Positions 16,498-24,299 of a stretch of 38,403 nucleotides of DNA are shown here, piece after piece. Numbering within the stretch: position 1 is the stretch's first letter; each line of letters begins with the position of its first letter. A model generated the notes under the pieces. That model was given only the letters and a program-made list of their open reading frames with translations. It was not told the origin of the DNA and searched no databases. The stretch is from Planctomyces sp. (GTDB lineage Bacteria > Planctomycetota > Planctomycetia > Planctomycetales > Planctomycetaceae), in the NCBI GenBank assembly GCA_013822855.1, contig PNLE01000013.1:1-38403 (forward strand). Reading direction: 5' to 3'. The position numbers and the translations under genes were made by a program.

Positions 16498-17826
16498 ATG
16501 ACGTCACTTCGAATGGCTTCTCGGAAGTCAACCTCCCCGACTTCGCTGCAGACTTCACGTCGTCACTTCCTCCAGGTCTCCGCCGCACTGGCTGCGGGTT
16601 GCTTTGTCACCGGCAAGCCCGCGAATGCCGCGTCCCGCATGGCCAACGAGAAGCTGAACATCGCCGTCATCGGGCCGGGGGGCCGCGGCCATGACAACCT
16701 CATGGGTGTCTCCAGCGAGAACATCGTCGCCCTTGTCGATGCCGACTTCCGCCGGGCAGCCAAGGCGTTCGAACTCTTCCCCAATGCCAAGAAATATTCC
16801 GATTACCGCAAGCTGTTCGATTCGCCCAACGAGATCGACGCGGTCGTGACCAGCACGCCCGATCACACGCATGCCGCCCCGACCTCGATCGCCATGAAGT
16901 TGGGGAAGCATGTCTACACCGAGAAGCCGCTCACGCACTCGCTCTTCGAGGCGCGGTCGCTCCAGGAGACGGCGGCCGCCACCAAGGTCGCCACGCAGAT
17001 GGGGACGCAGATCCACGCGGGGGACAACTACCGCCGGGTCGTCGAGATCATCCAAAGCGGAGCCATCGGGCCGGTGAGCGAAGTCCATGTCTGGGTCGGC
17101 AAGGGTTGGGGTGGCGGCGAACTCCCCACCGACAAGCCCCCCGTGCCGGAAGGTCTCGACTGGAACTCGTGGGTCGGCCCGGCTCCCTTCCGCGATTTCA
17201 GCCCCACTTACGTTCCCGCGAACTGGCGCCGCTGGTGGGACTTCGGCAACGGCACGCTGGGCGACATGGGCTGCCACTACATGGACCTCCCCTTCTGGGC
17301 GCTGGGCCTCAAGCATCCCACGCTGATCACCGCCAGCGGTCCTCCACTCAACCCGCAGACGGCCCCCATCGGCATGACTGCCGAGTACAGCTTCCCGGCT
17401 GTCGGCAAGCAGCCCGCCTGCACCCTCAAGTGGTACGACGGCACCATGGCTCCCAAGGAAATCAAGGGCCGCAAGGTCGCGGGATCCGGGGTCTTCTTTG
17501 TTGGTGCCACAGGCGAGATGTTCGCCGACTACGGCGGTTACAAGCTCTACCCGGAAGAGAAGTTCGCCGAATTCAAAGCACCCGAGCAAACGATCCCCAA
17601 GTCGATCGGCCACCATCAGGAATGGATTCGGGCCTGCAAGACGGGTGAGCCAACGACCTGCTCGTTCGACTACTCCGGCCCATTGACGGAAACCGTCCTC
17701 CTGGGCTGCCTGGCCTTCCGCATGCAGAAGCCCATCGCCTGGGATGCCGTCAATCTGAAGTGCCCCGGCACCCCGGAAGCCGACGCCATCATCAACCGGC
17801 CCTACAGAGAAGGCTGGACTCTGTAG
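16498..17826 (+). CDS. Tat-exported Gfo/Idh/MocA family oxidoreductase
   Basis: The protein has about 442 residues. The N-terminus carries a twin-arginine signal, TSRRHFLQVSAALAAG (Arg pair at 21-22), so it is exported folded with its nucleotide cofactor. A Rossmann domain follows (NIAVIGPGGRGHDNL for the dinucleotide-binding loop, VVTSTPDHTHA, and EKPLTHSLFEAR with the family's catalytic Lys in the EKP motif). The C-terminal alpha/beta domain contains WWDFGNGTLGDMGCHYMDLPFWAL with the family's GD..H..D. I chose the ATG at 16498 because AGGA lies 6 bases upstream; ATG 16480 is also in frame. Such exported members are abundant in planctomycetes and are thought to act on sugars, some through 3-keto intermediates. 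The substrate is unknown. Confidence 0.92.
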   Translation: MTSLRMASRKSTSPTSLQTSRRHFLQVSAALAAGCFVTGKPANAASRMANEKLNIAVIGPGGRGHDNLMGVSSENIVALVDADFRRAAKAFELFPNAKKYSDYRKLFDSPNEIDAVVTSTPDHTHAAPTSIAMKLGKHVYTEKPLTHSLFEARSLQETAAATKVATQMGTQIHAGDNYRRVVEIIQSGAIGPVSEVHVWVGKGWGGGELPTDKPPVPEGLDWNSWVGPAPFRDFSPTYVPANWRRWWDFGNGTLGDMGCHYMDLPFWALGLKHPTLITASGPPLNPQTAPIGMTAEYSFPAVGKQPACTLKWYDGTMAPKEIKGRKVAGSGVFFVGATGEMFADYGGYKLYPEEKFAEFKAPEQTIPKSIGHHQEWIRACKTGEPTTCSFDYSGPLTETVLLGCLAFRMQKPIAWDAVNLKCPGTPEADAIINRPYREGWTL

Positions 17827-17830
17827 CGGA

Positions 17831-17876
17831 GGCTCCGTCGTCGGAGCCGCCATAAAGCGGCGGCATGCCTTTTTGC
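17831..17876 (+). terminator. hairpins with T-run after the oxidoreductase gene
   Basis: GGCTCCG (17831-17837) pairs with CGGAGCC (17842-17848). An overlapping alternative stem of GCCGCC with GGCGGC follows and leads into a short T-run (about 17869-17873). The two stems share bases and are mutually exclusive. Confidence 0.6.
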
Positions 17877-17899
17877 GACATGCATCTTCACATCACAGC

Positions 17900-17935
17900 A
17901 GCAGCCCGGGCACTCCTGCCCGGGCTGCTTTTTCT
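17900..17935 (+). terminator. strong rho-independent terminator
   Basis: GCAGCCCGGGCA (17901-17912) and TGCCCGGGCTGC (17917-17928) form a perfect 12-bp stem with a CTCC loop, extended by one A-T pair and followed by TTTTTCTC. It lies 75 bases after the oxidoreductase stop and separates it from the membrane-protein gene. Confidence 0.9.
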
Positions 17936-18039
17936 CGCCATGTCACTTCGGGAGGGCGCATCGCGGTGCGGATCTCCGGGTTTGTTTCGAGTAGGCTGAA
18001 CGCTTCGCCAGCACTTGCCAATTCTCGGGCCGCAAGCCG

Positions 18040-19068
18040 ATGAGTAGTACTCCGTCGTCAATGCCGAACACCCGTGCCGGGGATGGGCCGCTCAGTGTGG
18101 CGATCACGTTCCTGTTGCTGGGGATCGGCTATTCGTTTCCCGTGCTGCTGTGGCCGCAGATTAATTCGTCACTGGCTGTGAAAAGTGCGGGGACGATGAA
18201 TCTCTATACTCTAACCGCCTGGGGCGGGCTGGCCCACTTCCTTTACGCCTGGCGGGGACAGCGGCGGGCCTTGCTCTCCGGTGCTCCGATTTCAAGCCCT
18301 GCCGTGTGGAAACCGCTCATCACATTCATGCTGGCTCTTTGTGGTGTGCTGCTGATCCTCGCGATGATTCGGCAGGTGACGCCCGTCCGCCTCTTTGACG
18401 GTATCGTGTGGTTCTACTTCATCCCTCATTTCCTCAAAGCCGAACGGATCTTCCAGAAATCGGCTCCGCTTCGTCGAGGTGATGTCGCACTGCTGCTGAT
18501 GAGCTTCGCCTACTTCTCGATCATCGTGCTGGCCCACGAGTTCTGGGCACAGCATGAAGTCGCCGCGTTTCTGATTGGAATGGCATTCATCGCCATTCTG
18601 CTCATCTCGGGCGGCATTGCGGCACTGAAGGACAGCCAGCGGGCACCGATCATTCTCATGGCGACCTTCCTTTTGGGGGAATCGCTCGTCTGGAGTGGCT
18701 ATGCCCGCTATATGACACCCACCTTCGCCGATGGCATTTATGGTTTTCATGTGGCTGGGGCGAGTTTCTATCACTACCTCCGGGCCTACGCTTTCGGCAT
18801 CTCGCAGTCGGCGGCGAATGCAGGCCGATCGATATCTCGCGACATGCTGTTGCAACTTCCCGCGATTCTGCTGGTGAACGGGATCATCGTCGTCCTGGGC
18901 ACCATGATCGGATACTCCGGCATCGCCGAGACCATTCCGATCGCCCACGGGCTGTTCGCACCGCAGTTCTTCACGGTCTGGGTGGCCTGGCATCTGGTGG
19001 CCAGCGATCTCTTCCCGCCGATTCGGCAATGGTCACGGCGACAGATGCTTGCCCTGCAACCCGCGTGA
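18040..19068 (+). CDS. polytopic membrane protein of unknown function, histidine-rich
   Basis: I do not recognise this 342-residue protein. It has about eight or nine hydrophobic segments (e.g. AITFLLLGIGYSFPVLLW, LITFMLALCGVLLILAMI, VAAFLIGMAFIAILLISGG, LQLPAILLVNGIIVVLG). Eight histidines fall in or beside these segments, at about 66, 130, 166, 172, 237, 245, 303 and 318, in contexts such as FIPHFLKAERIF, LAHEFWAQHE and FYHYLRAYAFG. That pattern would suit metal or heme ligation but is not proof. The ATG at 18040 is not backed by a clear ribosome-binding site; ATG 18061 is an alternative. It stands alone after a strong terminator and converges on ddl. Confidence 0.65.
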   Translation: MSSTPSSMPNTRAGDGPLSVAITFLLLGIGYSFPVLLWPQINSSLAVKSAGTMNLYTLTAWGGLAHFLYAWRGQRRALLSGAPISSPAVWKPLITFMLALCGVLLILAMIRQVTPVRLFDGIVWFYFIPHFLKAERIFQKSAPLRRGDVALLLMSFAYFSIIVLAHEFWAQHEVAAFLIGMAFIAILLISGGIAALKDSQRAPIILMATFLLGESLVWSGYARYMTPTFADGIYGFHVAGASFYHYLRAYAFGISQSAANAGRSISRDMLLQLPAILLVNGIIVVLGTMIGYSGIAETIPIAHGLFAPQFFTVWVAWHLVASDLFPPIRQWSRRQMLALQPA

Positions 19069-19137
19069 AGCTCTTCAGCTTGAGATCAACTCCATCGTCC
19101 CCGAAACAAACATCGTGGGACGATCTGCGGGCCCGGC

Positions 19138-20148
19138 CTATACGCCAGGCCGCACCGAGAATGCGGTGCGGCGGAGGAGGTGGGGACGGCGAGGGCGGCG
19201 GGCGAGGGTGCGGCGGATGGTTTCCTCGCAGAGTTCGCCCAGCGTCATTCCCAAACGACCGGCGGCCTTGGGAACCAGGCTGTGATCGGTGAGGCCGGGG
19301 ACGGTGTTGATCTCCAGCACATGGGGATCCCCCTGTTGGTCGAGCATCAAATCGACGCGTGACAGCCCGCTGACGCCGAGCGCCCGCCGCGCCTGCCGAC
19401 AGGCGGCTTCCAACTTCCCGCGGGAGGAAACGGAGAGCGGTTCGTCGAGCAGATAGCGGGTCGCGTCGTCCTCGTACTTGGCCGTCCAGTCGAAGAACTC
19501 GCGATCGGTCTGGACGCAGATGGGGGGCAGGATCTCGTCGTCCAATAATCCGACAGTCCACTCGCTGCCGATGATGGCCGCCTCCATGAGGATCGACGAA
19601 TCGTAATGTCGGGCCCGGCAGTACGCCGGATAAAGTTGATCCCGATCCTGCACGATCGTCACCCCGAGGCTCGATCCCTGTGACGCCGGCTTGATCACCA
19701 ATGGCCAGCCGATCTGCCCGGCGTGGGTCGTCAACGCCTCGGCGGTCTCGTTGCCGGAGAGTTCCCGCCAGCGGGGAGTGGGAACACCTTCCTTCTCGAA
19801 GGCTGCTTTGGCAAGTCGTTTGTCGAACGCGATCCGCGAGGCTTCGGCGTTGCTACCCGTGTAGGGAATGCCCGACTCTTCCAGCAGACTCTGCACTTCG
19901 CCATCTTCGCCGAAGCGGCCGTGCAGCGCGATGAAGACGACATCGAAGCCGTTCCAATCCATCCCTTTAAGCGGCACGACGGCGGGATCGACGGGGAGGA
20001 CGAAATGACCACGTTGACTCAATGCCGCGACGACAGCCTGCCCGCTCTTGAGGCTGATGGAACGCTCGTCGGAATCACCTCCGGAAAGGACGGCGATCTT
20101 CCAACGGTTGCCGTTTGTCTGGCCGAGTTCCGTGTTCCCTGAGGACAT
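19138..20148 (-). CDS. ddl: D-alanine--D-alanine ligase
   Basis: Ddl joins two D-alanines in the cytoplasm for the peptidoglycan pentapeptide. The product has about 336 residues, close to the family norm. Visible motifs are LSGGDSDERSISLKSG (N-terminal domain), LHGRFGEDG, PYTGSNAEAS, the ATP-grasp loop KPASQGSSLGV, RVDLMLD and EINTVPGLTDHSLVPKAA, which includes metal ligands. I chose the ATG at 20148 because AAGGTGA precedes it; the frame is open to 20223, but the added 25 residues look like untranslated leader. It is the last gene of a murC-murB-STN-ddl run on the minus strand, separated from the STN gene by a REP-like hairpin. The C-terminus has a basic tail (RRPRRPHLLRR) of unclear purpose. 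Confidence 0.96.
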   Translation of the reverse strand: MSSGNTELGQTNGNRWKIAVLSGGDSDERSISLKSGQAVVAALSQRGHFVLPVDPAVVPLKGMDWNGFDVVFIALHGRFGEDGEVQSLLEESGIPYTGSNAEASRIAFDKRLAKAAFEKEGVPTPRWRELSGNETAEALTTHAGQIGWPLVIKPASQGSSLGVTIVQDRDQLYPAYCRARHYDSSILMEAAIIGSEWTVGLLDDEILPPICVQTDREFFDWTAKYEDDATRYLLDEPLSVSSRGKLEAACRQARRALGVSGLSRVDLMLDQQGDPHVLEINTVPGLTDHSLVPKAAGRLGMTLGELCEETIRRTLARRPRRPHLLRRTAFSVRPGV

Positions 20149-20210
20149 GGCGATCACCTTGCGGGAAGGGAAGGGGGAAAGCGGAGAAGCCAGGAAGGGT
20201 TGAAGCGGGG

Positions 20211-20262
20211 AACTCGCCCTCACCCCGGCCCTCTCCCATCGGAATGGGCGAAGGAGGAAGAG
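20211..20262. repeat. REP-like element (CCCTCACCCC type), second copy
   Basis: AACTCGCCCTCACCCC at 20211-20226 is identical to 2167-2182. A hairpin follows in which CTCTCCCAT pairs with ATGGGCGAAGGAG around a GGA loop. It lies in the 145-base gap between ddl and the STN-protein gene. Confidence 0.65.
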
Positions 20263-20293
20263 ACGCGACTTCCAACCATCAGCCTACAACCAA

Positions 20294-21649
20294 CTACTCC
20301 TTCGCCCGCTTCTTCAAATACTTCTCCACGGCGTGGTGTCCGGCTTCGGTTTGGCGGACGACGAGGGCGCCGGTCGATTGGAAGACCCGGATGCTGCCGC
20401 TGGAGGGGCCCTGCCAAGTCTTCGGCTGGACGTTCGATTGGATCTCACTCACCAGGGCGATGAAATCGGGCTGACCGTTGGTCATGGGGGCCAGTTCGGC
20501 CACGGGATAGGTCTTCACGTAGTAGTCTTCGGGCTTGGGTCGCAGTTGCTCGGCATGACCGATCAGCACGACCTCGTGTTTAACGGCATACGACAGTTCG
20601 GCGGCGGCGACGAGTTGCTCGATCACTTCATCCGCCGGGCGGTCGGCCACATCGAGGTTGATCGCGACATCCAGGGCGGGTCGCGACGCGACGAGAACCG
20701 CGGGATCGATGATGATATTCACGCCCGCCTCCTGGGCCACCTTGCGAAGGGCCGACCGGCGCGTCTCGTTGGAGAAGTTGACCGTGATCTTCCTGGAGAG
20801 GCGATCCAGCACCGACTCGACGGGAACCGGCGAAGCGGTCGCGATCGGTGACGCCTGGCTGTTGGGTGAGAACGAGGCGGGCGGTGGAGGAAGCGAGGGC
20901 AGGGGGGGCAGACCATCGCGACCGCCACCCACCTGTGGGCCGTCGATGTTCACTACTCCGCCGGGGAATGTGCCGCCCCCTATCCGTGGCATCGCATCGC
21001 TCTCTTCCGTCCGATTCCCAATTTGCTGGGGCATTCCGGCGAGACCACCTGGCGTTGAGGCCGCAGGCGATGAACCGGAAGGCGACGGAGGCAAGGCCAG
21101 AGAGGGGTCATTGACGGCCACCGGGTCGTGCGTGGTACCAGGGGTTCGGGAGAGCGAATCGGAGACCGACACGCTGAATTCGAAGCGTTGGCCGTTGGGC
21201 CGTTCCGTCACGAAGCCCGCGGGTGTTCCGGCGGTTTGAATCCGGGGGCTGGCGACGACGGTCTGAACCCCCTGATCGTCGACTTCGATGACCTGAACCT
21301 GGAAGAGGTAATACTTCACCCGACCCGCCACGGGAGGATTGGCAACGCCGCCGGTTTGGAGAATGGAAGTCAGCTGCGGATCCCTGCCCGGAACCGTCAT
21401 GAGACGGGCCGGTTCCACCAGCGGATTCATCGCGGAGAGTGCCGAGACGGGCTGATTGGCGACAGGTTCTGTCGCCAAAACAGGCTGCCAAAGCAACGCC
21501 TGCACCGCAGCAAGCACAGAACCTGTGATGAGAGTGGGCGTGAGCCGGAAGGGGGTGAGGAGAGCCCAGCGGAATAGACCAAGGCTGGCGCGAATCCGGC
21601 CCGTGCGACATGGCCGGGACGATGCCATCCGTGGTTGGGATACCCCCAT
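20294..21649 (-). CDS. secretin N-terminal (STN)-like exported protein
   Basis: The product has about 451 residues. A long N-terminal region with a hydrophobic segment (FRLTPTLITGSVLAAVQALLW) suggests export. Residues about 120-190 (KYYLFQVQVIEVDDQG, ASPRIQTAGTPAGFV, GQRFEFSVSV) resemble the strand-rich part of secretins. A Pro/Gly/Ser linker follows, then an STN-type unit at about 280-370 (KITVNFSNETRRSALRKVAQEAGVNIIIDP, DVADRPADEVIEQLVAAAELSYAV). A C-terminal unit (DFIALVSEIQSNVQPKTW, LVVRQTEAGHHAVEKYL) resembles a module common in planctomycete STN proteins. No secretin pore domain is seen. The ATG at 21649 follows AAGGAGGAG. Its place between murB and ddl hints at an envelope role, but none is shown. 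Confidence 0.7.
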   Translation of the reverse strand: MGVSQPRMASSRPCRTGRIRASLGLFRWALLTPFRLTPTLITGSVLAAVQALLWQPVLATEPVANQPVSALSAMNPLVEPARLMTVPGRDPQLTSILQTGGVANPPVAGRVKYYLFQVQVIEVDDQGVQTVVASPRIQTAGTPAGFVTERPNGQRFEFSVSVSDSLSRTPGTTHDPVAVNDPSLALPPSPSGSSPAASTPGGLAGMPQQIGNRTEESDAMPRIGGGTFPGGVVNIDGPQVGGGRDGLPPLPSLPPPPASFSPNSQASPIATASPVPVESVLDRLSRKITVNFSNETRRSALRKVAQEAGVNIIIDPAVLVASRPALDVAINLDVADRPADEVIEQLVAAAELSYAVKHEVVLIGHAEQLRPKPEDYYVKTYPVAELAPMTNGQPDFIALVSEIQSNVQPKTWQGPSSGSIRVFQSTGALVVRQTEAGHHAVEKYLKKRAKE

Positions 21650-21685
21650 TGCGACTCCTCCTTGAGTCTCAGGACGATGATCAGA

Positions 21686-21706
21686 GATCTTTGTTCGACA
21701 AAGATC
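21686..21706. promoter_or_regulatory. perfect palindrome upstream of the STN-protein gene
   Basis: GATCTTTGT (21686-21694) and ACAAAGATC (21698-21706) form a perfect 9-bp inverted repeat with a TCG loop, 37 bases upstream of the STN gene start and about 105 bases after the murB stop. No T-run follows in the minus direction, so an operator or 5' leader hairpin is as likely as a terminator. Confidence 0.5.
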
Positions 21707-21811
21707 CCAGTGGATCGAGAGATCTGGCACTCACTCAACAACGGCACATTCCGCCGAAGTCACTGGCACATCTCATACTCATTGAGAAATCGACATGCCT
21801 GACCACGAGGT

Positions 21812-22690
21812 CTACCAGATTTGGATTTCTGGCTCCAGATCGACTGCGAACTGTTCGGAAACCTTGCTTCGTACCAGATCCATCAGTCGTAACACGTCCG
21901 AGGAAGTGGCTTTGCCGTCGGAAACGACGAAGTTGGCGTGCCGATCGCTGATCTCGGCTCCACCGACGCGGGTTCCCTTGAGGCTGGCCTGGTCGATCAG
22001 CGAACCTGCGGACAATCCCCTGGGGTTCTTGAAGATGCAGCCAGCCGACTGCGCCGCGAGGGGCTGCGACGACTTCTTCATGATCCAGGTCTTCCGCAAG
22101 CGACGGATGATTTCGTCGGGATTGTCGGCGGCCAACTGGAAGGTGGCTTCGAGAATCACCAGCTCGGTCAGATTGCTCTGACGATAGCCGAACGAAAGCT
22201 CGTCGTCGGAGCGGTCGAGAATCTCCCCATCGACCGTGAGGACTTTTACTGATTGAACGTATTGCCCAATATCTCCATTGCGCCCCCCGGCGTTGCCGCG
22301 GAGAGCGCCGCCGATGGTGCCGGGAATTCCGGCGAGGTTCTCGAAGCCCGCCAGACCAGCTTTGACGGCCTGGGAGATGGCGTTGGAAAGAAGTGCGCCG
22401 CCGCCAGTGGTCAGTTTGTTGCCATCAATGGAGACGGTCTGGAAAGCCTCGTGGGTCAGCTTGATGACCGCACCGCTGACGCCTTCTTCACGCACCAACA
22501 GATTGGAGCCACCGCCGAGGACACGGATCGCCACCTTCTGGGCCGCGCAGGCCTTCACGATCGCCACGAGTTCGGGAACGCTACGCGGTTCGAGGAAATA
22601 CTGCGCCGGCCCCCCCAGTTTCATCCAGGTGTAGGGAGCCAGCGGCTCGTCGCGCTTGAGGACTTCGTGGAATTCTTCGAGAAAGCTCAT
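21812..22690 (-). CDS. murB: UDP-N-acetylenolpyruvoylglucosamine reductase
   Basis: MurB reduces UDP-GlcNAc-enolpyruvate to UDP-MurNAc using FAD and NADPH. At 292 residues it has the compact form. FAD-binding segments are visible: PYTWMKLGGPAQYFLEP, IRVLGGGSNLLVREEG, LAGIPGTIGGALRGNAGGRNGDIG and SFGYRQSNL. The active-site segment reads SAGCIFKNP, with Cys (about 218) where E. coli MurB has the proton-donor Ser229. A C-terminal Glu in DLEPEIQIW fits the catalytic Glu. The ATG at 22690 starts about where the fold begins. It overlaps the annotated 3' end of murC by 110 bases in another frame, implying translational coupling. Confidence 0.95.
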   Translation of the reverse strand: MSFLEEFHEVLKRDEPLAPYTWMKLGGPAQYFLEPRSVPELVAIVKACAAQKVAIRVLGGGSNLLVREEGVSGAVIKLTHEAFQTVSIDGNKLTTGGGALLSNAISQAVKAGLAGFENLAGIPGTIGGALRGNAGGRNGDIGQYVQSVKVLTVDGEILDRSDDELSFGYRQSNLTELVILEATFQLAADNPDEIIRRLRKTWIMKKSSQPLAAQSAGCIFKNPRGLSAGSLIDQASLKGTRVGGAEISDRHANFVVSDGKATSSDVLRLMDLVRSKVSEQFAVDLEPEIQIW

Positions 22691-24299
22691 GGTGAATCCG
22701 GTCGATATGGCCAGCGCCCGCAGTCAGCAGCACGTCCATCGTGCCTCGCTTATGCTCCACGGCTGACATCAGATGGTCAAGCGTCCCACAGACATCCGTG
22801 GCAATTCCTCGGGTTGTCAATTGAGAGGCCAATTCCCGCACGAGCTGTTGGCCTCTCACCGCATCCCCTTCCCGCGCGGCGAAGACCGGTGCGACGAAGA
22901 CTTGATCGGCCAGGGCGAGGGCGTTGGCGAAGTCGGGCAGCAGGGCCTCGAGCCGTGAGGCCTGGTGCGGCTCGAACGCGATGGCCAGCCGACGGGAGCC
23001 GAAGATCTGCCGGGCCGCCTTGATGGTTTCCACAATCGCGGTGGGATGATGGGCGTAGTCGTCGATGAGATGAACGCCCTGCCAGACCCCCTTCCACTCG
23101 AATCGCCGACGAATCCCTCGAAATCGGGAAAGGGCCTCGATCCGTTGCTCCAGAGGAATGCCAGTGGTCTCGGTGATCGCCAGGGCCGCCAGGGCGTTGA
23201 GGACGTTGTGCGCGCCCGGAATCTGCAACCGGACGTGCCCCAACGACCGGCCGCGAAAAATCATCTCGAATCGGCTCCCCGTCCCTTGCCAGGTGATGTT
23301 CCTCGCCTGCCAATCCGCCCTCACGGGAGAGGCTTGTTCAATGCCGAAGGTTTCCACTGGCGCGGTGGCCGATCGGGCCGCGAGGCGGGCCAGGGGAGCA
23401 TCCGCCCGGACAATCAACCGGCCGGTGCTCGTCACGCGGCTGGCGAATTGCGAGAACGCGTCGATCAGCGAATCCTCGTCCGCGAAGCAATCGAAGTGAT
23501 CCGGCTCGCAGGCCAGGATCGCGGCGAGTTCCGGACGATAGGCCAGAAAGTGATGCCGGTATTCGCAAGCCTCGGCGATGAACCAATCTCCCGGCCCGGC
23601 CCGGCCGGCACGGTGGAAAAGGGTGTGATCGAGTGTTTCTCCGTCTTGATCGAACAGCGGATCGAGCAGTTCCCCGCCCATGACGAAGGAAGGGGGGAGG
23701 GTTGCCGGTGAATCCATCACGGCTTGGTTCCGGGACATCAACCAGGCGACCATGGCCGTGGTGGTGCTCTTGCCATGTGTCCCGGCGATGCAAAGTCCGC
23801 GATGCCGGTTGAGGAGTTGGGCGAGAGCCGCATGGTAGGGAAGGGTGGGGATTCGTTGCTGGCGGGCGTGTTGCAACTCGGGATCCGCCAGGGGGATTGC
23901 CGCGCTGTGAATCACCAGTTGCGGATGGAGCACAGGTTGTGGGGAGGGTGCGGCAGGGTCTGAGAAATGTTGGCAGCGATGGTAGGCCAACCCGCGGGCG
24001 ATCAGTTCCCGCACTCCGGTGGTGGGAAGCTGTTCGTCGCTGCCGCTGACGTGGTAGCCCGCGGAAATGAGATATTCCGCCAGTGAACGCATGCCGCTGC
24101 CACAAACACCCACCAGATAAATCCGCGACTCGGCAGGCGGGTGATTTCCAGGCTGCTGAAGAATTGTCTGGGGAAAGTTCTCGGCTGCGGGGCCGAGTCG
24201 GCATGGGACGGCCGGCTGTCCTTGGGATGCCCCTTGCGGGGCAATGGCGTCCGTCGTGGGAGGTGGTTGAGACAGCGGTGAAGAGTTTGCCGACAACAT
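22581..24299 (-). CDS. murC: UDP-N-acetylmuramate--L-alanine ligase
   Basis: MurC adds L-alanine to UDP-MurNAc in the cytoplasm. The product has about 572 residues, longer than the usual 450-490. Motifs: YLVGVCGSGMRSLAEYL, the ATP loop CIAGTHGKSTTT near 175, EACEYRHHFLAYRP and CEPDHFDCF, the substrate-binding HVRLQIPGAHNVLNALAA, LIDDYAHHPTAI and FEPHQASRLEALLPDFANALALAD. The extra length is an N-terminal Pro/Ser/Ala-rich stretch of about 60 residues and a C-terminal tail of about 29 residues beyond the normal end (GAGHIDRIHHELSRRI), which overlaps murB. The start is uncertain: ATG 24299 has only a weak ribosome-binding site, and a GTG at 24338 is also in frame. It leads the mur-ddl cluster. 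Confidence 0.94.
   Translation of the reverse strand: MLSANSSPLSQPPPTTDAIAPQGASQGQPAVPCRLGPAAENFPQTILQQPGNHPPAESRIYLVGVCGSGMRSLAEYLISAGYHVSGSDEQLPTTGVRELIARGLAYHRCQHFSDPAAPSPQPVLHPQLVIHSAAIPLADPELQHARQQRIPTLPYHAALAQLLNRHRGLCIAGTHGKSTTTAMVAWLMSRNQAVMDSPATLPPSFVMGGELLDPLFDQDGETLDHTLFHRAGRAGPGDWFIAEACEYRHHFLAYRPELAAILACEPDHFDCFADEDSLIDAFSQFASRVTSTGRLIVRADAPLARLAARSATAPVETFGIEQASPVRADWQARNITWQGTGSRFEMIFRGRSLGHVRLQIPGAHNVLNALAALAITETTGIPLEQRIEALSRFRGIRRRFEWKGVWQGVHLIDDYAHHPTAIVETIKAARQIFGSRRLAIAFEPHQASRLEALLPDFANALALADQVFVAPVFAAREGDAVRGQQLVRELASQLTTRGIATDVCGTLDHLMSAVEHKRGTMDVLLTAGAGHIDRIHHELSRRIPRSPQARRAAGSLHLDETGGAGAVFPRTA

Noticed and set aside
16555-17853. 432-residue open frame on the minus strand
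   Set aside because: Antisense to the Gfo/Idh/MocA gene and without recognisable features.
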